From assembly GCA_034435035.1 (NCBI GenBank), contig DAOTXW010000062.1:89611-153610 (forward strand): a DNA stretch of 64,000 nucleotides, read 5' to 3'. The stretch comes from JAHEME01 sp034435035. Lineage in GTDB: Bacteria; Chloroflexota; Anaerolineae; Aggregatilineales; UBA3940. The position numbers and the translations under genes are program-made. Within the stretch, counting starts at the first letter, position 1. Every line of letters starts with the position of its first letter. The notes beneath the pieces were generated by a model. That model saw nothing but the letters and a program-made list of their open reading frames with translations. It was not told the origin of the DNA and ran no database searches. Below are positions 33,509-41,975 of the stretch, piece after piece.

Positions 33509-34612
33509 ATGGATCCCCGCATTGATCATGTTGCCCGGATACTGGTGAGCTACTGTACCGGGGTCAAACCTGAGGATCTCGTGATGATCCGGCTGACCGA
33601 CCCACTGGCCGAGCCGCTGGCGCTGGCCGTCTACCGGCATGTGCTGGCAGCCGGAGGCCACGCCGTCTTCCGGATGGCTCCTGCGGGGTCAGATGAGATG
33701 TTCTACCGGTATGCCAGTGACGCGCAGCTGGATTTTCTGAACCCCGTCAATGAGTGGCTGATCGCCAACGTCGATGTCTCCATTACGCTGGCGGCCGAAT
33801 CCAATACCCGCGCCCTGACGAGCATCGACCCGGCTCGCCTGGCGCGCGCCCGCAAGGCCAATGCGCCGATCACCCGGACTTTCATGACCCGCCAGGCTTC
33901 TGGCGCGCTGCGCTGGACCCTGACACAGGTCCCGACGCAGGCATCCGCGCAGGATGCCGAAATGAGCCTGACCGAATACGAGGACTTTGTCTATAACGCG
34001 TGCATGATCCACCTGCCGGATCCGATCAGCTTCTGGCAGGAGATGTCCCGCGAGCAGGAACGGCTGGTAAACTGGCTCAGGGGAAAGCGGCAGATGATCG
34101 TCAAGGGCGAGCACATCGACCTGAGCCTGTCGATCGCCGATCGTGTCTTCATTAATGCGGATGGCAAGAAGAACTTCCCGGATGGCGAGATCTTCACCGG
34201 CCCGGTGGAAGACTCCGTCAACGGATGGGTACGCTTTACTTACCCGGCTGTCTACGGCGGTCGTGAAGTGGAAGGGGTCGAACTGACCTTTGAGAACGGC
34301 CGGGTGATCAAAGCCACAGCGAGCAAAGGCGCCGACTATCTCAACTCCGTGCTGGATACGGATGCCGGGGCCCGCTACCTGGGCGAGTTTGCCATTGGCA
34401 CCAATACGGGTATCACCCGCTTCACCCGCAACATCCTGTTCGACGAAAAGATCGGCGGGACGGTGCATATGGCTGTGGGGGCCGGCTACCCGGACACTGG
34501 CTCGCACAACGAGTCGGCAGTGCACTGGGATATGATCTGCGATATGCGCTCCGGCGCGGAAATCCGCGTTGACGGCGATTTGTTCTACCGGGATGGCAGC
34601 TTTCAGGTCTAG
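33509..34612 (+). CDS. M29 family metalloaminopeptidase (copy 1)
   Basis: ATG 33509 (GGAGG upstream) gives 367 residues beginning MDPRIDHVARILVSYC. The family metal-site region is present: KGEHIDLSLSI (Glu), GEIFTGPVE (Glu), LGEFAIGTN (Glu) and the C-terminal GGTVHMAVGAGYPDTG and HWDMICDM with the ligand and catalytic His/Tyr/Asp residues. M29 enzymes (AmpS/PepS/aminopeptidase T) are cytoplasmic dimers that release N-terminal amino acids. It is followed 37 bases later by a close paralogue of the same length. Confidence 0.95.
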   Translation: MDPRIDHVARILVSYCTGVKPEDLVMIRLTDPLAEPLALAVYRHVLAAGGHAVFRMAPAGSDEMFYRYASDAQLDFLNPVNEWLIANVDVSITLAAESNTRALTSIDPARLARARKANAPITRTFMTRQASGALRWTLTQVPTQASAQDAEMSLTEYEDFVYNACMIHLPDPISFWQEMSREQERLVNWLRGKRQMIVKGEHIDLSLSIADRVFINADGKKNFPDGEIFTGPVEDSVNGWVRFTYPAVYGGREVEGVELTFENGRVIKATASKGADYLNSVLDTDAGARYLGEFAIGTNTGITRFTRNILFDEKIGGTVHMAVGAGYPDTGSHNESAVHWDMICDMRSGAEIRVDGDLFYRDGSFQV

Positions 34613-34649
34613 GACGCTTTACATCTGCATACCCTCGAGAGGAGCAAGA

Positions 34650-35753
34650 ATGGACCCCCGAATCGATAAGATGGCCGAGGTGCTGGTCAACTACTCGACC
34701 GAGGTCCGGCCCGGCGATCTGGTCATGATTCATCTCTATGAGCCGATTGCCGAGCCGCTGGGGCTGGCGCTGCAGCGGCATGTCCTGATGGCGGGTGGGA
34801 ATCCGGTTTTCCGGATGGCACCCAGCGGAGCGGATGAGGTGCTCTATCGCTATGGGAGCGAAGCCCAGCTCGACTACCTGGATCCCGTCTTTCACTGGCT
34901 GATGAGCCACATTGACGTGCGGCTGGCGGTGCGCGCCCCGGTCAATACCAAATCCCTCACCGGCATCGATCCGGCGCGTATCTCCCGCTTCCAGAAATCG
35001 CAGGCGCCGATCATGGAAGCCTTCATGGATCGGCAGGGACGCGGTGAACTGCGCTGGGCGCTGACCCAGTTCCCGACCCAGGCTGCTGCCCAGGACGCTG
35101 ACATGAGCCTGAGTGAGTACGAAGACTTTGTTTTCGGGGCGGCGATGGTCCACCTGGATGACCCGGTGAGCTACTGGCGGCAGAAGTCCGCCGAGCAGCA
35201 GCGCCTGATCGACTGGCTTAAGGGGCATGACAGGGTAGAGATCAAGGGCGAACACATCGACCTGAGCCTGTCGATCAAAGACCGCGTATTCGTCAATGCA
35301 GACGGCAAACGCAACTTCCCGGATGGGGAGATCTATACCGGCCCCGTTGAGACTTCCGTCAACGGTTGGGTGCGCTACACCTACCCGGCGATCAAGGATG
35401 CCCGCGAGGTCGATGGCGTCGAACTGGTCTTTGAGGAGGGTCAGGTGACCCGGGCAACCGCCAGCAAAGGCCAGGATTATCTGAACGCGATCTTGAATAC
35501 CGACCCGGGCGCGCGCTATCTGGGCGAGTTCGCGATCGGGACCAACGAGATGATCCAGCGGTTCACCCGCAACATCCTGTTCGACGAAAAGATCGGCGGG
35601 ACAGTGCACATGGCCGTGGGGGTAGGCTACCCGAATACTGGCTCAACCAACCGGTCGGCCATTCACTGGGACATGATCTGCGACATGCGCTCAGGCGGAG
35701 AAATCCGGGTAGATGGCGATCTGTTCTACCGGGATGGCAAGTTCCTGGTGTAA
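34650..35753 (+). CDS. M29 family metalloaminopeptidase (copy 2)
   Basis: ATG 34650 with AGGAG 5 bases upstream gives 367 residues, identical in length to copy 1 and alignable without visible gaps. KGEHIDLSLSIKDRVFVNADGK, GEIYTGPVE, LGEFAIGTN, GGTVHMAVGVGYPNTG and HWDMICDM repeat the metal site. The N-terminal half diverges most (DVRLAVRAPVNT versus DVSITLAAESNT), so substrate preference may differ. A tandem duplication is the simplest origin. The two genes probably share a promoter. Confidence 0.95.
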   Translation: MDPRIDKMAEVLVNYSTEVRPGDLVMIHLYEPIAEPLGLALQRHVLMAGGNPVFRMAPSGADEVLYRYGSEAQLDYLDPVFHWLMSHIDVRLAVRAPVNTKSLTGIDPARISRFQKSQAPIMEAFMDRQGRGELRWALTQFPTQAAAQDADMSLSEYEDFVFGAAMVHLDDPVSYWRQKSAEQQRLIDWLKGHDRVEIKGEHIDLSLSIKDRVFVNADGKRNFPDGEIYTGPVETSVNGWVRYTYPAIKDAREVDGVELVFEEGQVTRATASKGQDYLNAILNTDPGARYLGEFAIGTNEMIQRFTRNILFDEKIGGTVHMAVGVGYPNTGSTNRSAIHWDMICDMRSGGEIRVDGDLFYRDGKFLV

Positions 35754-35765
35754 GCCCTGTCGTTT

Positions 35766-36371
35766 TCAGGGATTCACAAGCTGCTGGACCAGGGGCTGTA
35801 GGCGCGTCCAGTCCCGATTGCGCGCATAGGCGACTGCCAGGGTTTCCAGAGCCAGCCGGTCACCAGGGGCCTGCGCCACCTGCGACTCCAGGAAGGCGAC
35901 GACCGTTGCGGGGATGGGCTTGTCGTCAGTGAACAGGGCCTCGTAGGCTTTGCGCATCTGGCTGACAAACGCCTGCATCCGCGCATAGTCGCGGCGTTCG
36001 CGCAGCAGCCAGCGGATCGTCTCAACCAGTTCGCCGGGCGCCAGCGGCTTGATGAGATAGTCGCGGGCGCCGGCACGCATCGCGTGGCGGATATCGTCGG
36101 CATCATTGACTACCGAAAGCATGACTACCTGGGCATCCGGGTTGTCACGCAGGATGGCCCGTGTGGCCTCAGCTCCATCCAGCCCCGGCATGTCGTAATC
36201 CATGATCACCACATCGGGCTGGTGCTGCCGTGCCAGGGCAATTGCATGTTCTGCGGACCCTGCCGATTCGATAATCTCAAACTCCGGCGCCGCCGCCAGC
36301 ATGGCCTCCGCCTGCTGCAGCGATTCCGCCAGATCAGTGACGATCATCAGCTTGGTGGTTGGCTCACTCAT
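35766..36371 (-). CDS. Response regulator with receiver domain and no DNA-binding domain
   Basis: ATG 36371 with AAGG upstream gives 201 residues. The receiver domain (about 8-120) has Asp58 in VVIMDYDMPGLDG, VVMLSV and the conserved Lys in DYLIKPLAPGEL. The remaining ~80 residues (MQAFVSQMRKAYEALF...LALETLAVAYARNRDWTRLQPLVQQL) look helical, TPR-like rather than HTH. It probably acts by protein contact. No histidine kinase is nearby. It is divergent from the first formate dehydrogenase gene. Confidence 0.85.
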   Translation of the reverse strand: MSEPTTKLMIVTDLAESLQQAEAMLAAAPEFEIIESAGSAEHAIALARQHQPDVVIMDYDMPGLDGAEATRAILRDNPDAQVVMLSVVNDADDIRHAMRAGARDYLIKPLAPGELVETIRWLLRERRDYARMQAFVSQMRKAYEALFTDDKPIPATVVAFLESQVAQAPGDRLALETLAVAYARNRDWTRLQPLVQQLVNP

Positions 36372-36510
36372 GGGGCCATCCTTACCGGGATAAAGGCATA
36401 AGCATCGCCACAACTATAACAGCATGGCCGGAACATGGGAAGTGTGCCGGATTCAGCGAGCCGGCCCTCCTCTGGACTCCCTCCGGCCAATGCTGTTTGT
36501 CTGCCACAAA

Positions 36511-36567
36511 GGTGACAGATCACGGCTGACCCTGCCGCTGTCACCTGCTATCATGTCAGGTAACAGC
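36511..36567. promoter_or_regulatory. Three copies of an operator-like motif upstream of formate dehydrogenase 1
   Basis: GGTGACAG (36511-36518), CTGTCACC (36538-36545) and GGTAACAG (36559-36566) alternate in orientation. The last two make an 11-bp inverted repeat, GCTGTCACCTG-N9-CAGGTAACAGC, with one mismatch (36537-36567). The cluster lies 58-114 bases before the start codon. Confidence 0.5.
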
Positions 36568-36624
36568 CGCGGCCAGGCTCTGCCTCCCCGGCGCGGCCTG
36601 TGTGTATTCCGAGGAGTGGACGAC

Positions 36625-38685
36625 ATGCTGCAGGCCGATGCGGTGGTGCGGACTACCTGCCCCTACTGTGGTGTGGGGTGCCAGATCGATCTCCATGTAC
36701 GTGAGGGGGTCGTGTTCCGGGTCGGTGCGCCGTTCGATGCTCCTCCCAATCATGGCAGGTTATGCGTTAAGGGGCGCTTTGGCCTCGACTATCTCTGGCA
36801 CCCGGATCGGCTGACGACGCCCCTGATCCGTCGTGACGGAGCCCTGCAGCCGGCGACCTGGGACGAAGCCCTCGATCTGATAGCCGGGAGGCTGGCCAGC
36901 ATCCGCGCTGAGAGCGGGCCTGATGCGATCGCCTTCCTGTGCAGCGCCAAATGCACCAATGAAGAAAACTACCTGATGCAGAAGCTGGCGCGGCAGGTGA
37001 TCGGGACACATAACATCGACCACTGTGCCCGGCTTTGCCACGCCAGCACGGTGACCGGCCTCGGGCAGGCCTTCGGCAGCGGTGCGATGACCAACTCAAT
37101 CGATGATCTCGACCGGGCCCGCGCGATCCTGGCGATAGGCACCAACACCACCGAGCAGCACCCCGTCCTCAGCCTGAAGATCAAGGAAGCTGTGCGGAAG
37201 CACAACGCGCAGCTGATCGTCGCCGATCCCCGACGGATCGAGCTGGCTGACTTCGCTACACTGGTGCTCCAGCACCGCGCCGGGACTGATCTGGCCCTGC
37301 TGAACGGGCTGGCGTACCTGATCGTGCGTCTCGGCCTGTATGACACAGCGTTCATCCAGGAACGGACAGAAGGCTTTGAGGAGTGGCAGGCCGCGATCGC
37401 CCAGTATCCGCCGGAGCGCGCCAGCGCCATCACCGGCGTGCCGGTTGAAGACCTGGAGCGCGCAGCCCGGCTGTATGCGACGAATCGCCCGGCCAGCATC
37501 TTCTATGCGATGGGCATCACCCAGCATACGACAGGCCACCAGAACGTGCTGGCGATCGCCAACCTGGCGATGCTGACCGGGAACATCGGGGTGCCGGGCG
37601 GGGGGGTCAATCCGCTGCGCGGGCAGAATAATGTGCAGGGCTCCTGTGACATGGGCGGCCTGCCAAATGTGTATCCGGGCTACCAGCGGGTTGACGACGA
37701 AACTGTGCGGGCCAGGTTCGCGGCTTTCCACGGCGTCGCGCAGCCGCCGCCGCGCCCCGGGCTGACCCTGATCGAGATGATGCAGGCCGCCCACGACGGG
37801 CGGGTGCGGGCATTGTACTTCATGGGTGAGAATCCGGTGATGAGCGATCCGGACGCCCGGCATGTTCGGCAATGTCTTGAGCATACGGAGCTCCTCATTA
37901 CGCAGGACATCTTTTTGAATGAGACCTGCGAACTGGCCGATGTAGTGCTGCCAGCCGCGGCCTTCGCCGAGAAGGATGGGACCTTCACCAACACCGAGCG
38001 CCGTGTGCAGCGGGTGCGCCGGGCGACTGCGCCGCCGGGCGAGGCCCGCGCCGACTGGCAGATCCTGTGCGATCTGGCCCGCCGCCTCGGCGCGCAGGGC
38101 TGGGAATACAGCAGCCCTGCGGACATCATGGCCGAGATTGCAGCCGTGACACCCAGCTACGGCGGCATCAGCTATGAGCGGCTGGAGCAGGGCCCCGGGC
38201 CGCAGTGGCCCTGCCCATCCCTGGACCATCCGGGGACGCCGATCCTGCACCGCGAGCGGTTCACGCGGGGGCGCGGGCGCTTCCATCCGGTGGATTATCT
38301 GCCGCCGGCTGAGCCGCCAGACCCGGAATTCCCCCTCGTCCTGACGACCGGCAGGATCCTGCAGCACTATCATACCGGCAGCATGACACGCCGGGTCGGC
38401 GGGCTGGACTACCTCGCGCCGGAGGAACGTGTTGAAATCCACCCGCTGGATGCGGCCCGGCTGGGCATCCGGGATGGCGACTGTGTGCGCATCACATCGC
38501 GGCGAGGCTCGGTGACCGCGCGGGCCTGGATCACCGCCAGGCCGCGCCCGGGGTTGGTATTCATGACCTTCCACTTCGCCGAGGCGCTGGGCAACGAGCT
38601 GACGATCAGCGCCCTTGATCCGGTGGCCAGGATCCCGGAGTACAAGGTGTGCGCGGTGAGGCTGGAAAGCGCAGAATCCTCCTGA
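36625..38685 (+). CDS. fdhA: Formate dehydrogenase catalytic subunit, Cys type (paralogue 1)
   Basis: ATG 36625 with AGGAG 8 bases upstream gives 686 residues. The [4Fe-4S] ligands are C12, C15, C19 and C47 (TCPYCGVGCQ...LCVKG). The active-site ligand to Mo/W is Cys138 in HCARLCHAS, where selenoenzymes have Sec. Molybdopterin regions include GQNNVQGSCDMGG and the C-terminal ITSRRGSVTARAWIT domain. It lacks the N-terminal ferredoxin domains of FdsA/FdhF-type fusions, so it needs partners such as the ferredoxin-like and NuoEF proteins encoded at 43-46 kb. Confidence 0.93.
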   Translation: MLQADAVVRTTCPYCGVGCQIDLHVREGVVFRVGAPFDAPPNHGRLCVKGRFGLDYLWHPDRLTTPLIRRDGALQPATWDEALDLIAGRLASIRAESGPDAIAFLCSAKCTNEENYLMQKLARQVIGTHNIDHCARLCHASTVTGLGQAFGSGAMTNSIDDLDRARAILAIGTNTTEQHPVLSLKIKEAVRKHNAQLIVADPRRIELADFATLVLQHRAGTDLALLNGLAYLIVRLGLYDTAFIQERTEGFEEWQAAIAQYPPERASAITGVPVEDLERAARLYATNRPASIFYAMGITQHTTGHQNVLAIANLAMLTGNIGVPGGGVNPLRGQNNVQGSCDMGGLPNVYPGYQRVDDETVRARFAAFHGVAQPPPRPGLTLIEMMQAAHDGRVRALYFMGENPVMSDPDARHVRQCLEHTELLITQDIFLNETCELADVVLPAAAFAEKDGTFTNTERRVQRVRRATAPPGEARADWQILCDLARRLGAQGWEYSSPADIMAEIAAVTPSYGGISYERLEQGPGPQWPCPSLDHPGTPILHRERFTRGRGRFHPVDYLPPAEPPDPEFPLVLTTGRILQHYHTGSMTRRVGGLDYLAPEERVEIHPLDAARLGIRDGDCVRITSRRGSVTARAWITARPRPGLVFMTFHFAEALGNELTISALDPVARIPEYKVCAVRLESAESS

Positions 38686-38714
38686 AAGCCAGCCTGCCCC
38701 CATGCATAAGACTC

Positions 38715-38747
38715 CCTGCGGGCGCACCGGCGCGCCCGCAGGCTTTT
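38715..38747 (+). terminator. Rho-independent terminator after formate dehydrogenase 1
   Basis: CCTGCGGGCGC (38715-38725) and GCGCCCGCAGG (38732-38742) form a perfect 11-bp stem with a 6-base loop, followed by CTTTT. Confidence 0.85.
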
Positions 38748-38780
38748 CCAGTTCCCGGCAGCACACTGCTGTTAAAAAAG

Positions 38781-38812
38781 ATACAAGTGGTATACTTTAT
38801 TTATGCTTGTAT
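38781..38812. promoter_or_regulatory. Promoter and inverted repeat before formate dehydrogenase 2
   Basis: TATACT (38791-38796) is a likely -10 box. It is bracketed by ATACAAG (38781-38787) and CTTGTAT (38806-38812), a perfect 7-bp inverted repeat with an 18-base gap. No strong -35 is visible, so an activator may be needed. Confidence 0.45.
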
Positions 38813-38835
38813 TCTTGAAGCGGAGGGACCGCATC

Positions 38836-41016
38836 ATGATCCGCCCTGACAGAACCGTCCTGAGCACCTGCCCGTTCTGTGGAGTGGGCTGCCAGATGAA
38901 TCTCCATATCAAAGACAGCACAATCTACCGGGTCGATGCGCCGTTCGACGCCGCGCCCAACTACGGTATGCTGTGCGTCAAGGGGCGGTTTGGGACGGAC
39001 TATGTCATGCACCCATCGCGGCTGAAGACCCCCCTGATCCGGGCCAACCGCGATGAGCCGCGCACGGCGCCGGCGCAGTGGCGGGAGGCGACCTGGGAAG
39101 AGGCGCTCGACTTCGTGGCCGACAATCTGGTGCGGATCGCGCAGCAGCACGGAGGCGAATCAATCGCTGCGTTTGCCTGTGCCAAGGCGACGAATGAGGA
39201 TAACTACCTGCTTCAGAAGCTTATCCGTGCCTGCTTCAAATCCAACAACGTTGACCACTGCTCGCGGCTGTGCCACTCAGGCAGCGTGACCGGGCTGCAG
39301 CTGGCCATCGGCTCCAGCGCGATGAGCAATTCCATCGCCGAGATGGAGCATCTGGACACTTTCATCGTGACCGGGTCCAATACGACGGAGACACACCCGG
39401 TGATCAGCAACTTCCTTAAGCGAGCAGTGCGCAGGAATGGCGCGAAGTTGATCGTCATCGATCCACGGCAGATCGAAATGACAGATTTCGCCACGCTGTG
39501 GCTGCGGCAGGCTCCCGGCACGGATGTTGCCCTGTGGCAGGCGATGGCCCATGTGGTCGTCAAAGAAGGGCTGACCAACCGGGAATTCATCAACGAGCGC
39601 ACCGAAGGGTTCGATGAGTATGTCGAATCTCTGGAGCATGCCACCCCGGAATGGGCCGAAGAAGTCACCGGCGTCCCGGCTGACGATATTCGCAGGGCAG
39701 CGCGGCTGTATGCCACAGCAGGCGCGGCTGCCATCTACTGGGGGATGGGCATTTCGCAGAGCGTGCACGGCACCGACAACGCGCTGGCTATCACCAATCT
39801 GGCGTTGATGTGTGGGCATCTTGGCAAGCCCGGAACCGGGTTGAATCCGCTCCGCGGGCAGAACAACGTACAGGGCTGCTCGGACAGCGGCGGACTCCCC
39901 CCATACTTCACTGCCTATCAGCGTGTAGACAGCACCGAGGCGCGCCAGCGCTTTGAAAGGGCCTGGGGCGGGCATGCGCTCAACCCCACCCCCGGGCTGA
40001 CGGTGACGGAGATCATGGATGGGGCCATCGACGGGCGCATCCGGGCGATGTACATCATGGGCGAAGATCCGATGACCAGCGAGCCGAACCTGGAGCACGC
40101 CCGGCATGCGATGGAAGCCCTCGAGTTCATCGTCTGCCAGGATATCTTTATGAACTCATCGGGTGAGCTGGCGGACGTGATCCTTCCTTCGACGTCTTTT
40201 GCCGAGAAGGACGGCACCTTTACCAACTCGGATCGGCGCGTGCAGCGGGTGCGGCGGGCATTGCCCCCGGTGGGCAGTTCGCGGCCCGACTGGGAGATCC
40301 TCTGCGACCTGGCGCAGCGGATTGAGAGGCGGCTCGGCATGACGACCAGCGCCGGTTTTGCCTTTACGCACCCCTCCGAGATATGGGAGGAGATGCGGCG
40401 CCTGACTCCCGACTTCTGGGGTATCACCTATGAAAGGCTCGAGCGTGAAGGTGGGGTTCACTGGCCGTGCCCCTCGGAGGATCATCCGGGCAGCCCGTAT
40501 CTCTTCCAGGAGGATTTCCCCCGGGGGAAGGGGAAGTTCTGGGAGCTGGAGTACGGGACGACCAGCGAGCTGCCGGATGAGCACTATCCGTTCATCCTTT
40601 CAACGGGGCGGGTGCTGTATCACTGGCATGGCGGCACCATCACGCGCCGCCAGGGGCTGGGTCTGGATGCCATCTGGCCGGAAGCCGCTGTGGAGATGCA
40701 CCCCGATGATGCGGTCCAGCTGGGACTGGTGACCGGTGACTGGGCGCGGGTATCCTCGCGGCGCGGGGCGATTGTGCTGCGGGTGCTCGTGACCGGGCGG
40801 TCGCCGGCAGGGACCGTGTTCATCCCCTTTCACTTTGCAGAGGCGGCCGCGAACGTCCTCACTAACAACCAGGTCGATCCCCGGGCGAAAATACCGGATT
40901 ATAAGCTTTGTGCGGTCGCAGTGGAGAAAACTTCTGCCCCGCCCGATCGCCCCGGAGCCGATCAGCCGCTGACGGAGCGCGGCGCGATCATGGACCGAAC
41001 GCAGCAGGTTCACTGA
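38836..41016 (+). CDS. fdhA: Formate dehydrogenase catalytic subunit, Cys type (paralogue 2)
   Basis: ATG 38836 (GGAGG about 9 bases upstream) gives 726 residues; an ATG at 38803 lacks a binding site. [4Fe-4S] ligands are C12, C15, C19 and C47. The active-site residue is Cys146 in DHCSRLCHSGS. It has GQNNVQGCSDSGG, AEKDGTFTNSDRRVQRV and the C-terminal VSSRRGAIVLRVLVTG domain. It is longer than paralogue 1, mainly in the middle and by a C-terminal extension (about 25 residues) rich in Pro and charged residues. Separate terminator and promoter indicate independent expression. Confidence 0.94.
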   Translation: MIRPDRTVLSTCPFCGVGCQMNLHIKDSTIYRVDAPFDAAPNYGMLCVKGRFGTDYVMHPSRLKTPLIRANRDEPRTAPAQWREATWEEALDFVADNLVRIAQQHGGESIAAFACAKATNEDNYLLQKLIRACFKSNNVDHCSRLCHSGSVTGLQLAIGSSAMSNSIAEMEHLDTFIVTGSNTTETHPVISNFLKRAVRRNGAKLIVIDPRQIEMTDFATLWLRQAPGTDVALWQAMAHVVVKEGLTNREFINERTEGFDEYVESLEHATPEWAEEVTGVPADDIRRAARLYATAGAAAIYWGMGISQSVHGTDNALAITNLALMCGHLGKPGTGLNPLRGQNNVQGCSDSGGLPPYFTAYQRVDSTEARQRFERAWGGHALNPTPGLTVTEIMDGAIDGRIRAMYIMGEDPMTSEPNLEHARHAMEALEFIVCQDIFMNSSGELADVILPSTSFAEKDGTFTNSDRRVQRVRRALPPVGSSRPDWEILCDLAQRIERRLGMTTSAGFAFTHPSEIWEEMRRLTPDFWGITYERLEREGGVHWPCPSEDHPGSPYLFQEDFPRGKGKFWELEYGTTSELPDEHYPFILSTGRVLYHWHGGTITRRQGLGLDAIWPEAAVEMHPDDAVQLGLVTGDWARVSSRRGAIVLRVLVTGRSPAGTVFIPFHFAEAAANVLTNNQVDPRAKIPDYKLCAVAVEKTSAPPDRPGADQPLTERGAIMDRTQQVH

Positions 41017-41049
41017 CATCGGCGGCGCACAGGTCGCCGCAGCCGGGCG

Positions 41050-41736
41050 TCAGGGCTGCCAGACAAGCAGGTCGTCGAAGCGCGCTTCGACCGGCGCAGG
41101 CTCAAAGCTGGTCGCGACAAGCGCGATATCACCGCCTGTAAACCGTTCATCTTGGACACCGGGATACTGCTGACCGTTGATCGCAAGGGCGATCAGCGGT
41201 CCGATGCAGGATAGGCGCAGCCGGTTCTGGGAACGGCCCGTGCGAATCCCCTCTGCCCCCCGCCAGCGGATCAACCGCTCAAAGTGGCCGTCAACCACGG
41301 CGAAGATCGAGTACATGCCATCACCGGAGATGCGGGCCCAGTAGCCATCCCCATCTGGCTGGACGCGGCAGGCCACCCCGTAACCCGCATTGCCATTGGC
41401 GGGCCCGTCCAGCCATGACGCCTTCACATCGATCACAACATCCGCATAGCTGAGCCCGGCAGCCCCCCACATCGACACCCCGGCCCCGGCGGCCCGCACG
41501 AAATACTGCCCGCTGTCATAGCCAACATCGCCGGGCGTGTAGCTGCCTGCATCCCATCCTGAGGCAGGATCGTTGAAATCCTCGGTCAGCGTCAGAACCA
41601 GCACCGGAGTCGGCGTAGGCGCCGGCGTGGGTGTGGGCGTTGGTGGGCGGGTCGGGATCGCCGGGAGAGACGCGCAGGCGGTCAGCAGACAGGCTGCCGC
41701 TCCAGCCCGGATCCGGTAAAGAGCGCGTGCGTACAT
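41050..41736 (-). CDS. Thr/Pro-linker lipoprotein with concanavalin-like domain
   Basis: ATG 41736 gives 228 residues with a lipoprotein signal (lipobox LLTAC, Cys about 20). A short Thr-Pro repeat linker (about 29-44) precedes a beta-rich domain (EDFNDPASGWDAGSYTPGDVGYDSGQYFV to the end) that resembles laminin-G/DUF1080-type carbohydrate-binding folds. It is probably exposed on the outer face of the membrane. No Shine-Dalgarno is visible; the gene directly follows the two tRNAs and may be cotranscribed with them. Confidence 0.72.
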   Translation of the reverse strand: MYARALYRIRAGAAACLLTACASLPAIPTRPPTPTPTPAPTPTPVLVLTLTEDFNDPASGWDAGSYTPGDVGYDSGQYFVRAAGAGVSMWGAAGLSYADVVIDVKASWLDGPANGNAGYGVACRVQPDGDGYWARISGDGMYSIFAVVDGHFERLIRWRGAEGIRTGRSQNRLRLSCIGPLIALAINGQQYPGVQDERFTGGDIALVATSFEPAPVEARFDDLLVWQP

Positions 41737-41756
41737 GGTGGAAGGAGGTGGGAAAA

Positions 41757-41829
41757 TGGGCCCGGCAGGATTCGAACCTGCGACCAACCGGTTATGAGCC
41801 GGCCGCTCTAACCGCTGAGCTACGAGCCC
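41757..41829 (-). tRNA. tRNA with CAU anticodon (Met, or Ile2 after lysidine modification)
   Basis: The minus strand folds with acceptor GGGCTCG/CGGGCCC, anticodon stem GCCGG/CCGGT, loop CTCATAA and T arm GCAGG-TTCGAAT-CCTGC. The D arm (GCTCAGCGGTTAGAGC) and TTGGTCGC region look closer to the Ile2 (lysidine) tRNA than to elongator Met, but the sequence alone does not settle this. CCA is not encoded. Confidence 0.92.
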
Positions 41830-41832
41830 CAG

Positions 41833-41903
41833 AGCGGGCAACGGGATTCGAACCCGTAACAACAGCTTGGAAGGCTGATGTGTTACCGTTACACCATGCC
41901 CGC
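41833..41903 (-). tRNA. tRNA-Gly (anticodon UCC)
   Basis: Acceptor GCGGGCA/TGCCCGC, anticodon stem CAGC/GCTG with loop CTTCCAA (anticodon TCC) and T arm ACGGG-TTCGAAT-CCCGT. Three bases separate it from the CAU tRNA, so the two are processed from one transcript. Confidence 0.95.
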
Positions 41904-41913
41904 GATGCAAGCT

Positions 41914-41942
41914 ATTGTAGCGCCGAATGCGGCTGGCTTCAA
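41914..41942 (-). promoter_or_regulatory. Promoter of the tRNA-Gly / CAU tRNA unit
   Basis: On the minus strand, TTGAAG (41937-41942) and TACAAT (41914-41919) are separated by 17 bases, 11 bases before the tRNA-Gly 5' end. Confidence 0.65.
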
Positions 41943-41975
41943 CCGCCGGGAGTCTGGCGCCGCCAGTGACGGCGG

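Noticed and set aside
36625..41016. Selenocysteine formate dehydrogenases
   Set aside because: Both active-site positions are encoded as Cys and there is no in-frame TGA in either gene, so no selenocysteine insertion is needed.
41631..41969. A plus-strand frame across the tRNA pair
   Set aside because: Its translation (ATGFEPVTTAWKADVLP type) is the well-known spurious product of reading tRNA genes antisense.
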